Part shown: in pieces, positions 44,526 through 52,722 of the stretch
How the letters are laid out: each line of letters starts with the position of its first letter
Numbering within the stretch: the first letter of the stretch is position 1
From: Streptomyces sp. WZ-12
GTDB taxonomy: Bacteria > Actinomycetota > Actinomycetes > Streptomycetales > Streptomycetaceae
Direction of reading: 5' to 3'
Length of the DNA stretch: 64,000 nucleotides
NCBI RefSeq assembly: GCF_028898845.1
Contig: NZ_CP118574.1
Span: 868,001-932,000, forward strand
The notes under the pieces: generated by a model
Database searches by the model: none
Told to the model about the DNA's origin: nothing
What the model saw: the letters and a program-made list of their open reading frames with translations, nothing else
Translations under genes and position numbers: made by a program

Positions 44526-46337
44526 TCAGCGCGTGACGTCGAAGGACTTCTTCTCGATCAGCTTGCCGTCCCGGAAGCAGAACCGGAAGACCGGATCGGA
44601 GTTCCAACTGGTGCTGTCCTCGGACGACATGAACGTGGCGCACGTGGCCCCCTGGGGTACCGGCGGTGCGCCCTTGGTCAGTCCGGTCGTCAGGATCGAG
44701 GTGCCGGACGGCAGCTCGGCCCGGACCGTCGCCTCGGGTTGGCCCACCTTCAACGCGTCGTACTTCTCTCGATCGATGAGTGCCTTGCCCGTCTCGCCCG
44801 CCAGGAAGACGACGCCGAGGACCCCGGCGACCCCCAGGAGCAGCAGGACCAGGACCAGACCTCCGCAGCCGATGGCCAGGCAACTGCGGGTGGTGCTGCG
44901 GCCCATGACCTTGGCCAGTTCCTTCGGCAGACCGCTGTCGTCGGCGGTCGGAACGTCGCCGCCGGCCGTGCCTGTCGGGAGCCGTCCCGGGAAGTCGGCG
45001 GCGGAGGGCGGCTCGGTGTCCCCCGGCGAGAGGGGCGGGGCGTCGCCTTCCGGGGAGGTGTAGGGCAGCACGCCGGCCAGTCGGAAGCCGCCGTTCGGCG
45101 CGGGCCCGGCGTGCACCATGCCGCCGATGAGCCGGGTCCGTTCCCGCAGTCCGGTCAGTCCCTGGCCGCCGCTCACCACGTCGTGGTGGTTGGCCGGCGG
45201 TTCGGGTGCCGCGGCGTTGGCGACCTCGACGATCAGCGCGTCCGGCTCGTACCGCAGCTCCACGGTGATCGGGGCGCCCGGCGCGTGCTTGTGGGCGTTG
45301 GTCAGGCCCTCCTGGACGATGCGGTACGCCGCGTGGTCGGCGGCCGGGGTGAGCGGGCCAGGCATGCCGGAGCGCCGCAGGTCCACGGTCGCCGACGCAC
45401 TCCGGGACGCCTCCACCAGGGCGTCGATGCCGGCCACTCCGCGGGACGGCACCGTGGCGTGCTCGTCCGCGGTGGCCGCGCTGCCGCCGGGAGCGGTGGG
45501 GTGGCCGGCGCTCTCCGCGCGGTCGCGCAGCAGCCCCACCACTTCGCGCAGTTCGTGCAGCGCGGCCACCGATGCCCCGCGCAGCACGCCGACGGCCTCC
45601 CGCTGCTGCCCGGACAGCGTGCGGTCCACCTCCAGCGCGCCGGCGTGGACGGAGATCAGGGTGAGCTGGTGGCCGAGGCTGTCGTGCATGTCCTGGGCGA
45701 TGCGCTGCCGCTCGCGCATCCGCGCCTGTCCGGCGATCATCATGCGCTCGCGCAACATCTGGGCGTTGTACTCGTGCAGGGTGTCCGCCAGGGTGCGGTG
45801 CTGCGACCAGTAGCGGCTGATCAGGCCGGGGATGACCAACGTCACCAGCAGCAGCGGTGCCACGGTGGCCAGGGCCAGCGGGAGCGGGATGGTCCCCTGT
45901 GCCAGGAACAGCCCGAGGCCCAGGGCGTAGGCGGCGGCGAAGGTGCCGACCGCCTTGCCGACCGAGGTGATGCACCGGCCCGCCGACCAGGACGCGATCA
46001 GCAGCAGCGGGGCCAGGCCGGAGAACGCGGCCATGCCGACGGCGGTGGCCAGGAGCGTCGTGGCGGGCAGCACCCGGCGCAGCAGGGACAGCAGCGCGGT
46101 GGCCAGTCCGGCCGTGATCATCCAGGCGGTGTTGTTCAACGGCCCCTGCAGCGCCTGGGTCAGCGCGGCCAGGAGGCCGAGCGTGACGCTCAGCAACGAC
46201 TCGCCCACGATGCGCCAGGGGCTCCACATGCCGGGGGCGAGGAACTCCCTGGCCACGGACGTCAGCCGGCCGGGCACCGCGCTCAACCAGGCCGCCAGGC
46301 GCGTCGGTACCGAGGGGGTCGTACGTTCTGTGCGCAT
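44526..46337 (-). CDS. Histidine kinase with C-terminal membrane segment and extracytoplasmic domain
   Basis: 603 residues. Six or so N-terminal membrane spans (residues 45-175), HisKA_3 with the phosphorylated His in RIAQDMHDSLGHQL, and HATPase with YRIVQEGLTNAHKHAPG and GQGLTGLRERTRLIGG. Most kinases of this type end here near residue 440. This one continues through a Pro/Gly-rich linker, a further membrane span (CLAIGCGGLVLVLLLLGVAG) and about 80 residues outside the cell: YDALKVGQPEATVRAELP recalls a BamE/SmpA-like fold, and two Cys follow (GATCATF and FRFCFRD). That domain may sense the signal. ATG 46337; a GTG at 46340 also fits. Confidence 0.9.
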   Translation of the reverse strand: MRTERTTPSVPTRLAAWLSAVPGRLTSVAREFLAPGMWSPWRIVGESLLSVTLGLLAALTQALQGPLNNTAWMITAGLATALLSLLRRVLPATTLLATAVGMAAFSGLAPLLLIASWSAGRCITSVGKAVGTFAAAYALGLGLFLAQGTIPLPLALATVAPLLLVTLVIPGLISRYWSQHRTLADTLHEYNAQMLRERMMIAGQARMRERQRIAQDMHDSLGHQLTLISVHAGALEVDRTLSGQQREAVGVLRGASVAALHELREVVGLLRDRAESAGHPTAPGGSAATADEHATVPSRGVAGIDALVEASRSASATVDLRRSGMPGPLTPAADHAAYRIVQEGLTNAHKHAPGAPITVELRYEPDALIVEVANAAAPEPPANHHDVVSGGQGLTGLRERTRLIGGMVHAGPAPNGGFRLAGVLPYTSPEGDAPPLSPGDTEPPSAADFPGRLPTGTAGGDVPTADDSGLPKELAKVMGRSTTRSCLAIGCGGLVLVLLLLGVAGVLGVVFLAGETGKALIDREKYDALKVGQPEATVRAELPSGTSILTTGLTKGAPPVPQGATCATFMSSEDSTSWNSDPVFRFCFRDGKLIEKKSFDVTR

Positions 46338-46463
46338 CACGGGCCCACGGTAGAGCGTCGTCGGTCGGCCCCGCAGTCACCCTTGGTCGCGGCGGGCCGC
46401 GACGAAAGTCGTTCCGGGTGTCTGTCGGGCGGGCCGGCAGTCCGCCCGGTGTGCGGTCGGGTG

Positions 46464-47126
46464 TCAGGGGCGGGCCAGTCCGGTCTGGTAGGCGATGACC
46501 ACGAGCTGGGCGCGGTCCCTGGCGCCGAGTTTGGCCATGGCGCGGTTGACGTGGGTCTTCGCGGTGAGCGGGGTGACGTAGAGGCGTTGGGCCATCTCGT
46601 CGTTGGACAGGCCGGCGGCGACCAGGGTGACCGCCTCGCGCTCCCGCGGGGTGAGGGTGGCCAGGCCCGGGGGGATGTCGCGGGCGAGCGGGGCGGGTTG
46701 CGCCAGGAAGCGGGCGATCAGGGACTTGGTGGCGGTCGGGGAGAGCAGGGCGTCGCCCGCGGCCACCACCCGGATCGCGCTGAGGAGTTCGTCGGGGTTG
46801 ATGCCCTTGCCGAGGAAGCCGCTGGCGCCGGCGCGGAGCGCCTCGGCGACGTACTCGTCGTTCTCGAAGGTGGTCAGGACCAGGATCTTCACGCCCGCGA
46901 GGTCGTCGTCGTCGCTGATGAGCTTGGTTGCGGCGAGGCCGTCGAGGTCGGGCATGCGGATGTCCATCAGGACGAGGTCGACGCGGTGGCTGCGGGCCAG
47001 TTCGACGGCCTGGCGTCCGGTGGCGGCCTCGGCGACGACTTCCATGTCGGGGGTGGAGTCGATGAGCAGGCGGAACGTGCCGCGCAACAGTGCCTGGTCG
47101 TCGGCGAGCAGGACGCGGATCGTCAT
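46464..47126 (-). CDS. NarL/LuxR-family response regulator
   Basis: 220 residues. Receiver: LLADDQALLR, Asp in VLMDIRMPDLDG, Lys in GFLGKGINPDE. GerE HTH: LTPREREAVTLVAAGLSNDE and TPLTAKTHVNRAMAKLGARD. Its start overlaps the TGA of the kinase gene (ATGA), so the two are made together. This is the second two-component pair of this type in tandem here. Targets unknown. Confidence 0.94.
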   Translation of the reverse strand: MTIRVLLADDQALLRGTFRLLIDSTPDMEVVAEAATGRQAVELARSHRVDLVLMDIRMPDLDGLAATKLISDDDDLAGVKILVLTTFENDEYVAEALRAGASGFLGKGINPDELLSAIRVVAAGDALLSPTATKSLIARFLAQPAPLARDIPPGLATLTPREREAVTLVAAGLSNDEMAQRLYVTPLTAKTHVNRAMAKLGARDRAQLVVIAYQTGLARP

Positions 47127-48325
47127 GGGGTCGGGGCCTTTCGGTCGACGCGCAGCGGCAGTTCGGTGTGGATGCGGAAGCCGCCGGTGGGGCGCGGGCC
47201 GGCGGTGAGGGTGCCGCCGGCGGCCTTGGCGCGCTCGCGCATCCCGATCATGCCGTGGCCGGTGCCGGGGACCGAATCGGCGCCCTCGTCGCCGGCCTCC
47301 GGTGTGGTGCGGCCGTCGTCCTCGACGGTGATCCGCAGCGCGTCGGGGCGGTGGTGGAGTTGGACCCGGACGGGGACGGGGCCCGCGTGCTTGCGGGTGT
47401 TGGTGAGGGCTTCTTGGATGATGCGGTAGGCCGCGAGATCGGTGATCGGCGGCAACTCCGTTGGCCGGCCGACCCGTTCGACGGTGAGGTGGAGGCCGCC
47501 GTGGTGGAAGGAGTCCAGCAGGCCGTCGAGGTGCGACAGGCCGGGGGCGGGTTCGCGCGGGGCGGCCGGGTCGTCGCGGTACCGGAGCAGGCCCACCGTG
47601 GTGCGCAGTTCGTCCAGTGCGGTGCGACTGGTGTCGCGGATGCGTGCCAGTGCCTGGTAGGCGTGGTCGGGGTCGGTGCGCATCAGGTGGTGGGCGACGC
47701 CCGCCTGGGCGTTGACCAGGGTGATGTGGTGGGCGACGACGTCGTGGAGTTCCCTGGCGATGCGCAGGCGTTCCTCGGTGACGCGCCGCCGGGCCTCGGC
47801 TTCCCTGGTGTGTTCGGCCCGTTCGGCGCGTTCCAGTGCGGAGGCCAGGAGTCGGTGGTGGCTGCGGACGGCGTCGCCGCTGGCCGCAGCCAGGCACATT
47901 CCGGCGATGACGGCCAGGTGCTGCCAGAGGTTGTCCAGGCCCGGCTCGCGGACGACGGAGACGGCCAGCAGCACCGCGGCCGCGCATCCGGCGATGCGCC
48001 AGGCGCGCCGCCGGTCGGTCCGCACGGCCACCGCGTGCACCGCGACTCCGGTGGCGATGGGCGAGGCGCCGGGGAAGGCCAGCAGGAGGATCTGGGCGAC
48101 GTTGACGACCAGGGTCGCCGCGACGGTCGGGACCGGCCGGCGGGTGCGGGCGATCAGCGGCACGCAGGCGAGCGCCAGGCCGCCGATGGTCCAGGCGATC
48201 GGGCTGTGGTGTCGGTAGGCGGTGGTGGCCGCCACCGGGGAGGACAGGGCGAAGCAGGTCAACGCGGCGGCGAGGTCGGCCGCCCGCGGCCGGGCCCGCA
48301 ACCATCCTCTGAGCAGGTCGATCAT
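47123..48325 (-). CDS. Sensor histidine kinase (HisKA_3 type)
   Basis: 400 residues. About five membrane spans over residues 20-150 with short loops, then the HisKA_3 helix with His in RLRIARELHDVVAHHITLV and HATPase: YRIIQEALTNTRKHAG, then GHGMIGMRERAKAAGG. No outside domain, so the signal is probably membrane-based. The ATG at 48325 is chosen because it begins the first hydrophobic span shortly after; the longer frame to 48622 crosses an intergenic gap. The regulator gene overlaps its stop. Confidence 0.93.
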   Translation of the reverse strand: MIDLLRGWLRARPRAADLAAALTCFALSSPVAATTAYRHHSPIAWTIGGLALACVPLIARTRRPVPTVAATLVVNVAQILLLAFPGASPIATGVAVHAVAVRTDRRRAWRIAGCAAAVLLAVSVVREPGLDNLWQHLAVIAGMCLAAASGDAVRSHHRLLASALERAERAEHTREAEARRRVTEERLRIARELHDVVAHHITLVNAQAGVAHHLMRTDPDHAYQALARIRDTSRTALDELRTTVGLLRYRDDPAAPREPAPGLSHLDGLLDSFHHGGLHLTVERVGRPTELPPITDLAAYRIIQEALTNTRKHAGPVPVRVQLHHRPDALRITVEDDGRTTPEAGDEGADSVPGTGHGMIGMRERAKAAGGTLTAGPRPTGGFRIHTELPLRVDRKAPTP

Positions 48326-48453
48326 GTGCACTCCTTCACCGTACGCACCCCTCCGCACCCGGGGTCGGGCCCGGGTGCGGATCCGCGGCCCTCGCCCCAC
48401 GGACCGGGTCCGGTGGGCTACCAGGTCACGGGCGTGGCGGTGGGAGGCGGGCC

Positions 48454-48648
48454 CTACGGCTGCACCGCGATGGCCAGCGCGGGGCAGCGGCCGGCGGCGT
48501 CCTCGACCTCGGCCAGCGCCTCCTGCGGCGGGGCGGGGTCGAGCAGGACGACGATGCCGTCCTCGTCGCGCTGGTCGAAGAGCTCGGCGGCGGCCAGCAC
48601 GCACTGCCCGGCGCCCACGCACTTGTCCTGGTCAATGGTGATCTTCAT
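48454..48648 (-). CDS. Small ferredoxin (3Fe-4S type)
   Basis: 64 residues. The cluster ligands are in CVGAGQC (C-x5-C) near residue 10 and a final Cys in GRCPALAI; the second Cys of the 4Fe pattern is absent (VGAGQCVLAAAE), giving the 3Fe-4S form typical of Streptomyces P450 partners. GAGGAAG precedes the ATG. It lies 154 bases downstream of the P450 gene on the same strand and is presumably its electron donor. Confidence 0.92.
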   Translation of the reverse strand: MKITIDQDKCVGAGQCVLAAAELFDQRDEDGIVVLLDPAPPQEALAEVEDAAGRCPALAIAVQP

Positions 48649-48802
48649 CGGGGCTTCCTCGTCGTGTCGTCGGTGCGGTGGGCGGTGGCGTGGCCGGATT
48701 GCCGGACCGGTTCGGAAGGGTCAACTGGCTTGCCTGGCATGACTTCCGGCGTGGCTGCTGACGTGGTTGTCTGACGTGGTTGTCCGGCGCGATCGACGCG
48801 GG

Positions 48803-50002
48803 TTACCAGGTCACCGGGAGCTCGTGGACGCCGTAGACGAGCATGTCGTGGCGCATCGGGACCTGTTCCGCCGGCAGCGCCAGGCGCAGGTCGGGGAAGC
48901 GGTCGAGCAGCGCGGAGAGGGCCGCCTTCAGCTCCACCCGGGCCAGTTGCTGTCCCAGGCACTGGTGAATGCCGTGACCGAAGGCCAGGTGGGGGCGGTA
49001 CGGCCGGCCGACGTCCAACTGGTCGGGGTCGCCGGTGAAGTGTGCCGCATCGCGGTTTCCGGACGGCAGACTGGCCACCACCGTCGAGCCGGCCGGTATC
49101 CGGTGGCCGCCCAACTCCACGTCCTCCAGGGCCGTGCGGCGCACCCCGTACTGAATGACGCTCAGATAGCGCAGCAGCTCCTCGACGGCCGTGTCCATCA
49201 GCGCCGGGTCGTTGCGAAGCGCCTCCCACTGGTCGGGGTGGCGCAACAGGCACATGGTGCTGAGCGCGATCATGTTGGCCGTCGTCTCGTGCCCGGCGAG
49301 CAGCAACAGCACCCCGACGCCGGCCAGTTCCTCGTCGGTCAGTTCGCCGGTCCGCACCAGGCCGCTGAGGATGTCGTCGCCGGGCTCGGCCCGCTTGGCG
49401 CGCACGAGTCGGCCGAGGAAGCCGGTCAGTGCCTGGTGGGCCCGCTGGACGTCGTCGAGACTGGCGTCGAGCCGGATGAGGGTGGCGGAATCCCGCTGGA
49501 AGTCCTCCCGGTCGGCGTAGGGCACGCCGAGCAGTTCGCAGATCACCAACGAGGGCACGGGCAGCGCGAAGGCCTGCACGAGGTCGATCGGGCCCCCGGC
49601 GGCGGCCATCGCGTCCAACCGCTCGGCGACGATCTTCTCCACCGCGGGGGTCAGTTGCCGCATCCGCCGCACGGTGAACTGGCCGGTGAGCAGCCGGCGG
49701 AGCCGGGTGTGCTCCGGCGGGTCCATCATCAGGAAGTTCCCCGGCGTGGGCACCGGCAGCTCGGCGTCGTCCACGGGCCCGCTCCCGGTCCGCAGGCGAC
49801 GGCGCCGGGAGCTCATCCGCGGATCGGCCAGCACCGCCCGCGCCTCCTCGTACCCGGTGACCAGCCAGCCGGCGATGCCGTCGGGCAGGGTCGCCTCCGC
49901 GACGGGCCGCTGTTCCCGCAGCGTGCGGTACTCCGGCGGCGGGTCGAACGGGCAGGTCCGCGCGGTCGGTTGGGTCATCACGTCGGGTCGTGTTGCGGTC
50001 AT
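48803..50002 (-). CDS. Cytochrome P450, CYP105-like
   Basis: 399 residues. I-helix oxygen-binding motif LLLLAGHETTANMIAL, K-helix E-x-x-R in VEELLRYLSV, and the haem loop FGHGIHQCLGQQL with axial ligand Cys348. The opening (CPFDPPPEYRTLREQRPVAE) and overall pattern fit CYP105/CYP107 monooxygenases, which hydroxylate polyketides, macrolides or xenobiotics. It overlaps the upstream membrane protein by 4 bases (ATGA) and is followed by a ferredoxin gene, making a compact redox operon. The substrate is unknown. Confidence 0.94.
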   Translation of the reverse strand: MTATRPDVMTQPTARTCPFDPPPEYRTLREQRPVAEATLPDGIAGWLVTGYEEARAVLADPRMSSRRRRLRTGSGPVDDAELPVPTPGNFLMMDPPEHTRLRRLLTGQFTVRRMRQLTPAVEKIVAERLDAMAAAGGPIDLVQAFALPVPSLVICELLGVPYADREDFQRDSATLIRLDASLDDVQRAHQALTGFLGRLVRAKRAEPGDDILSGLVRTGELTDEELAGVGVLLLLAGHETTANMIALSTMCLLRHPDQWEALRNDPALMDTAVEELLRYLSVIQYGVRRTALEDVELGGHRIPAGSTVVASLPSGNRDAAHFTGDPDQLDVGRPYRPHLAFGHGIHQCLGQQLARVELKAALSALLDRFPDLRLALPAEQVPMRHDMLVYGVHELPVTW

Positions 50003-50691
50003 GGCTGGGAGGTCCTTTCCACGGGGTGGGAGGTTGGGGTGTGGGGGAACGGCTCGGCGCTCAGGGGGTCGGGGGTGCCGCAGCGGTGCGATCCGACGCA
50101 GCGCCGGTAGACGCGCCATCCCACCAGCGCGCCGAGCGCGAGGACGACCGGTCCGAACGCGTCGACCGAGCCGAGCGCGATCGTCTGGCCGGTGAAGAAC
50201 AGCGGGAGTTGGATCGCCAACATCACCAGGTGGCCGGCGTACATCACCAGGTTGCCCCGGGTGAAGGCCCGCCGACGCACCGCACAGCGCCGCCATCGGG
50301 TCCGCTCCCCCGTGATCAGCCCGACCATCAGGCCCATCGGCGGCCAACCCCACAGCAGCAGCGCCGGCGTCACCAAGGCCATCACGCTGTGCAGCACCAG
50401 GCCGGGGAGGAAGAAGTCCGTTGCCTGGCCGGTGCGGGCGGCGAGCACACCCCCGACGCAGATCAGGCAGAGCGCGGCGAGCGCGCGCCGCACGGATTCC
50501 GCACGCGCGATCCGGTAGGCGCAGATCCCGGCAGCGGCCGCCACGGCCAGTGCCAGCGCGACCACCAACCGATGCGTGACGGCGAAGCTCACGGTGAATC
50601 CGAAGACCGGGGCGATGTCGATCGCCACGCCCCGCAGCCGACGCCGGACGGCGGTTCCGACGGCGTCCGCACGGTGTTCTCCAGGGTGCAC
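49999..50691 (-). CDS. Integral membrane protein coupled to the P450
   Basis: 230 residues with five to six membrane segments (LVVALALAVAAAAGICAYRI, LAALCLICVGGVLAA, FFLPGLVLHSVMALVTPALL, LVMYAGHLVMLAIQLPLFF, VVLALGALVGWRVYR). The VLHSVMALVTPALL and MYAGHLVM stretches recall CtaG/caa3-type assembly proteins with spaced His, but the match is too weak for a name. GTG 50691 is the first start; the exact start is uncertain. Its ATGA overlap with the P450 suggests a shared role. Confidence 0.65.
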   Translation of the reverse strand: MHPGEHRADAVGTAVRRRLRGVAIDIAPVFGFTVSFAVTHRLVVALALAVAAAAGICAYRIARAESVRRALAALCLICVGGVLAARTGQATDFFLPGLVLHSVMALVTPALLLWGWPPMGLMVGLITGERTRWRRCAVRRRAFTRGNLVMYAGHLVMLAIQLPLFFTGQTIALGSVDAFGPVVLALGALVGWRVYRRCVGSHRCGTPDPLSAEPFPHTPTSHPVERTSQP

Positions 50692-50870
50692 GGTGGTTTC
50701 AACCCCTCAACGGATGCCGGTCGTTCGGCCGCTCGGACAGTCACCACCGTGCCGCGTCACGTCCGGCCTGTCGTCGCCCGTCCGCAGACTCTTGATCTGC
50801 TGCGGACGCAGTAGGGCGCGGGCGGCGTCTGCTGCGAACGCAGGCCACGCCGGGCGCCCCGGAACAGGCC
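50692..50870. other. Leader of the membrane protein/P450 operon
   Basis: Nothing coding is seen in this 179-base stretch. It should hold the promoter of the leftward operon. Confidence 0.4.
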
Positions 50871-50903
50871 GGAGCCCGTGACCGTTTCCCGGTCACGGGC
50901 TCC
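50871..50903. terminator. Perfect 13-bp hairpin terminator
   Basis: GGAGCCCGTGACC and GGTCACGGGCTCC flank GTTTCCC, 119 bases beyond the stop of the minus-strand nickel/cobalt transporter. It probably stops that transcript before the P450 operon promoter. Confidence 0.75.
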
Positions 50904-51021
50904 GATGGTCGTCAACGTGCCGACTGGTAGAAGGGGTTGGGATGCCGGCGACGTGCGGCCGGGGGTGCGGGCTCGGGCGCCGGACAGGATCCGGCGGGGA
51001 CAAGGCGGGCCGCGCCGGCGG

Positions 51022-52194
51022 TCAGCCGGTCTCGTTGGCCGGGGCGGCTTCGTTCGGGTCGTCGGCTCCGCCGATCCTGTCGGCCCCGTCCGCCTTCTGG
51101 CCCCAGCGGTGTTCCAGCTTGGCCAGGCGCCAGTAGGTCAGGGCGCAGGCCCAGACGACGACGAACAGTCCGACGATGAGGTAGCCGACGTTGTTGAGGT
51201 CGATGGAGGAGATCCAGTCGGTGAGCCCGTCCCGCCAGCCGAGGTTGTCGTGCAACACGCCGACCAGCTCGATGGTGCCGATGAGGAAGGCGACGGCGAT
51301 GGACAGGCCGGTGATGGTGAGGTTGTAGTAGACCTTGCGCACCGGGTTGGTGAACGCCCAGTGGTAGGCGAAGTTCATGAAGGTGCCGTCGAGCGTGTCG
51401 AAGAGGCTCATTCCGGCCGCGAACAGCAGCGGCAGGCAGAGGATCGCGTACCAGGGCAGCCCTGCGGCGGCGCCGGAACCGGCCATGACCATCAGGGTGA
51501 CCTCGGTCGCGGTGTCGAAGCCGAGGCCGAACAGCACGCCGACCGGATACATCTGGCCGGGGCGTCGGATGGACCTGGTCAGCCGGCCCAGGATGCGGTT
51601 CATGAAGCCGCGGCTGGCGAGGTGCTTCTCCAACTCGTGCTCCTCGAACTGCCCGGCGCGCATGGCCTTGAATACCCGGTAAATCCCGGCCAGCGCGACG
51701 AGGTTGAGGGCGGCGATCAGGTAGAGGAAGGCGCCGGAGACGGTGGTGCTGATGGCACCGAGGGTGACGCGGGTACCGGAGTTGTCGTTCGCGAGGGTAC
51801 CGGCGACCTTCGCGCCGGCGGCGATCAGGCCCGCCAGGACCAGCACGATGGTGGAGTGGCCGATGGCGAACCAGAAGCCCACCGAGACGGGGCGCTGGCC
51901 GTCGGCCATCAGCTTGCGGGTGGTGTTGTCGATGGCGGCGATGTGGTCGGCGTCGAACGCGTGCCGCATCCCCAACGTGTAGGCGGTGATGCCGAGTCCG
52001 ACGCCGAAGACCTGCTTGCCGACGGTGTAGTGGTGCGGCGCCACCATGGCGGCCAGGATGACGAAGGCCACCAGGTGCATGGCGGCGATCACCGCGAACA
52101 GGACACCGGTGCGTATCCAGTCCTGCCGCTGCCAGCGCTGCGGGAGGGTGGATGCGGTGGTGGATGGCGTGGGGGAATTTTGCAACAGGGGCAT
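51022..52194 (-). CDS. HoxN/NixA-family nickel/cobalt transporter
   Basis: 390 residues with eight membrane spans. The family signature for metal selectivity, RHAFDADHIAAIDNTTRK (H-x4-D-H), lies in span 2; LFGLGFDTATEVTLM and FAAGMSLFDTLDG are the other conserved blocks, and FWFAIGHSTIVL is present. ATG 52194 is used, with GGAGAGG nine bases upstream; GTG 52215 is less likely. A cobalamin riboswitch precedes it, so it most likely imports cobalt for B12 and is switched off when B12 is plentiful. Confidence 0.93.
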   Translation of the reverse strand: MPLLQNSPTPSTTASTLPQRWQRQDWIRTGVLFAVIAAMHLVAFVILAAMVAPHHYTVGKQVFGVGLGITAYTLGMRHAFDADHIAAIDNTTRKLMADGQRPVSVGFWFAIGHSTIVLVLAGLIAAGAKVAGTLANDNSGTRVTLGAISTTVSGAFLYLIAALNLVALAGIYRVFKAMRAGQFEEHELEKHLASRGFMNRILGRLTRSIRRPGQMYPVGVLFGLGFDTATEVTLMVMAGSGAAAGLPWYAILCLPLLFAAGMSLFDTLDGTFMNFAYHWAFTNPVRKVYYNLTITGLSIAVAFLIGTIELVGVLHDNLGWRDGLTDWISSIDLNNVGYLIVGLFVVVWACALTYWRLAKLEHRWGQKADGADRIGGADDPNEAAPANETG

Positions 52195-52229
52195 ATCAGG
52201 CAGCCTCTCCAGCACCTCGTGGATGGGTC

Positions 52230-52415
52230 GTTGTGCGGTGCCGTGGCCGGTCTCCTGGCTTACGGGTCCAATGTCCGCGCGGCCGCCTTCCCGGGCAATG
52301 AGCTGCCCAGTGGCACCCGCCGTTCCCGGCGGGGATGACGCGAGGACTTCCCGATCACAGTGGCGAGGGCCGCTCCGGTCTCACACCGGTCTTCCCGAGC
52401 ACCACGGCGGCAGCA
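52230..52415 (-). promoter_or_regulatory. Cobalamin (B12) riboswitch
   Basis: On the minus strand the order and sequence match the adenosylcobalamin aptamer. GGGAAGACCGGTG opens the core at about 52396, GACCGG pairs back, then CCTCGCCACTGTGATCGGGA with the characteristic CCACUGUG loop, and the B12 box AAGCCAGGAGACCGGCC at 52246-52262. It lies 50 bases ahead of the transporter start. It should repress expression on binding B12, by terminating transcription or hiding the ribosome binding site. Confidence 0.93.
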
Positions 52416-52446
52416 ACAGTAGGCCGGTAATCGCCCCTCGACAATC

Positions 52447-52462
52447 TTGCGCAGTTGCGCAA
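52447..52462. promoter_or_regulatory. Perfect palindrome upstream of the riboswitch
   Basis: TTGCGCAGTTGCGCAA (7-bp arms around GT) lies 30 bases before the aptamer, at the expected promoter. The half-site resembles those of metal-sensing ArsR- or Fur-type regulators, so the gene may answer to metal as well as B12. Confidence 0.55.
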
Positions 52463-52722
52463 TCCGTGCAAAGAGGGGGCGCGTGTGTGCACGGGAGGGC
52501 GCACTTTTGAGCCGGCTGTGCGACGTGGCGGCTGGGACGCCGGTGTATGCGAGGGCGCTCCTGCGCCTGCCGGGGTCCAACCGGCTGCCGTTGGCGCCCC
52601 GCGCACCTCCGCCCCCGCATCGGCGCGCGGCCGGTGCGGGGGCGGAGGGTGGTGCGACGGTCACGAGGTACGGCGCGACGGGCGGTCGGGTCCCGGTCAG
52701 CGGGGCGCGTCGCCGTCGATCG

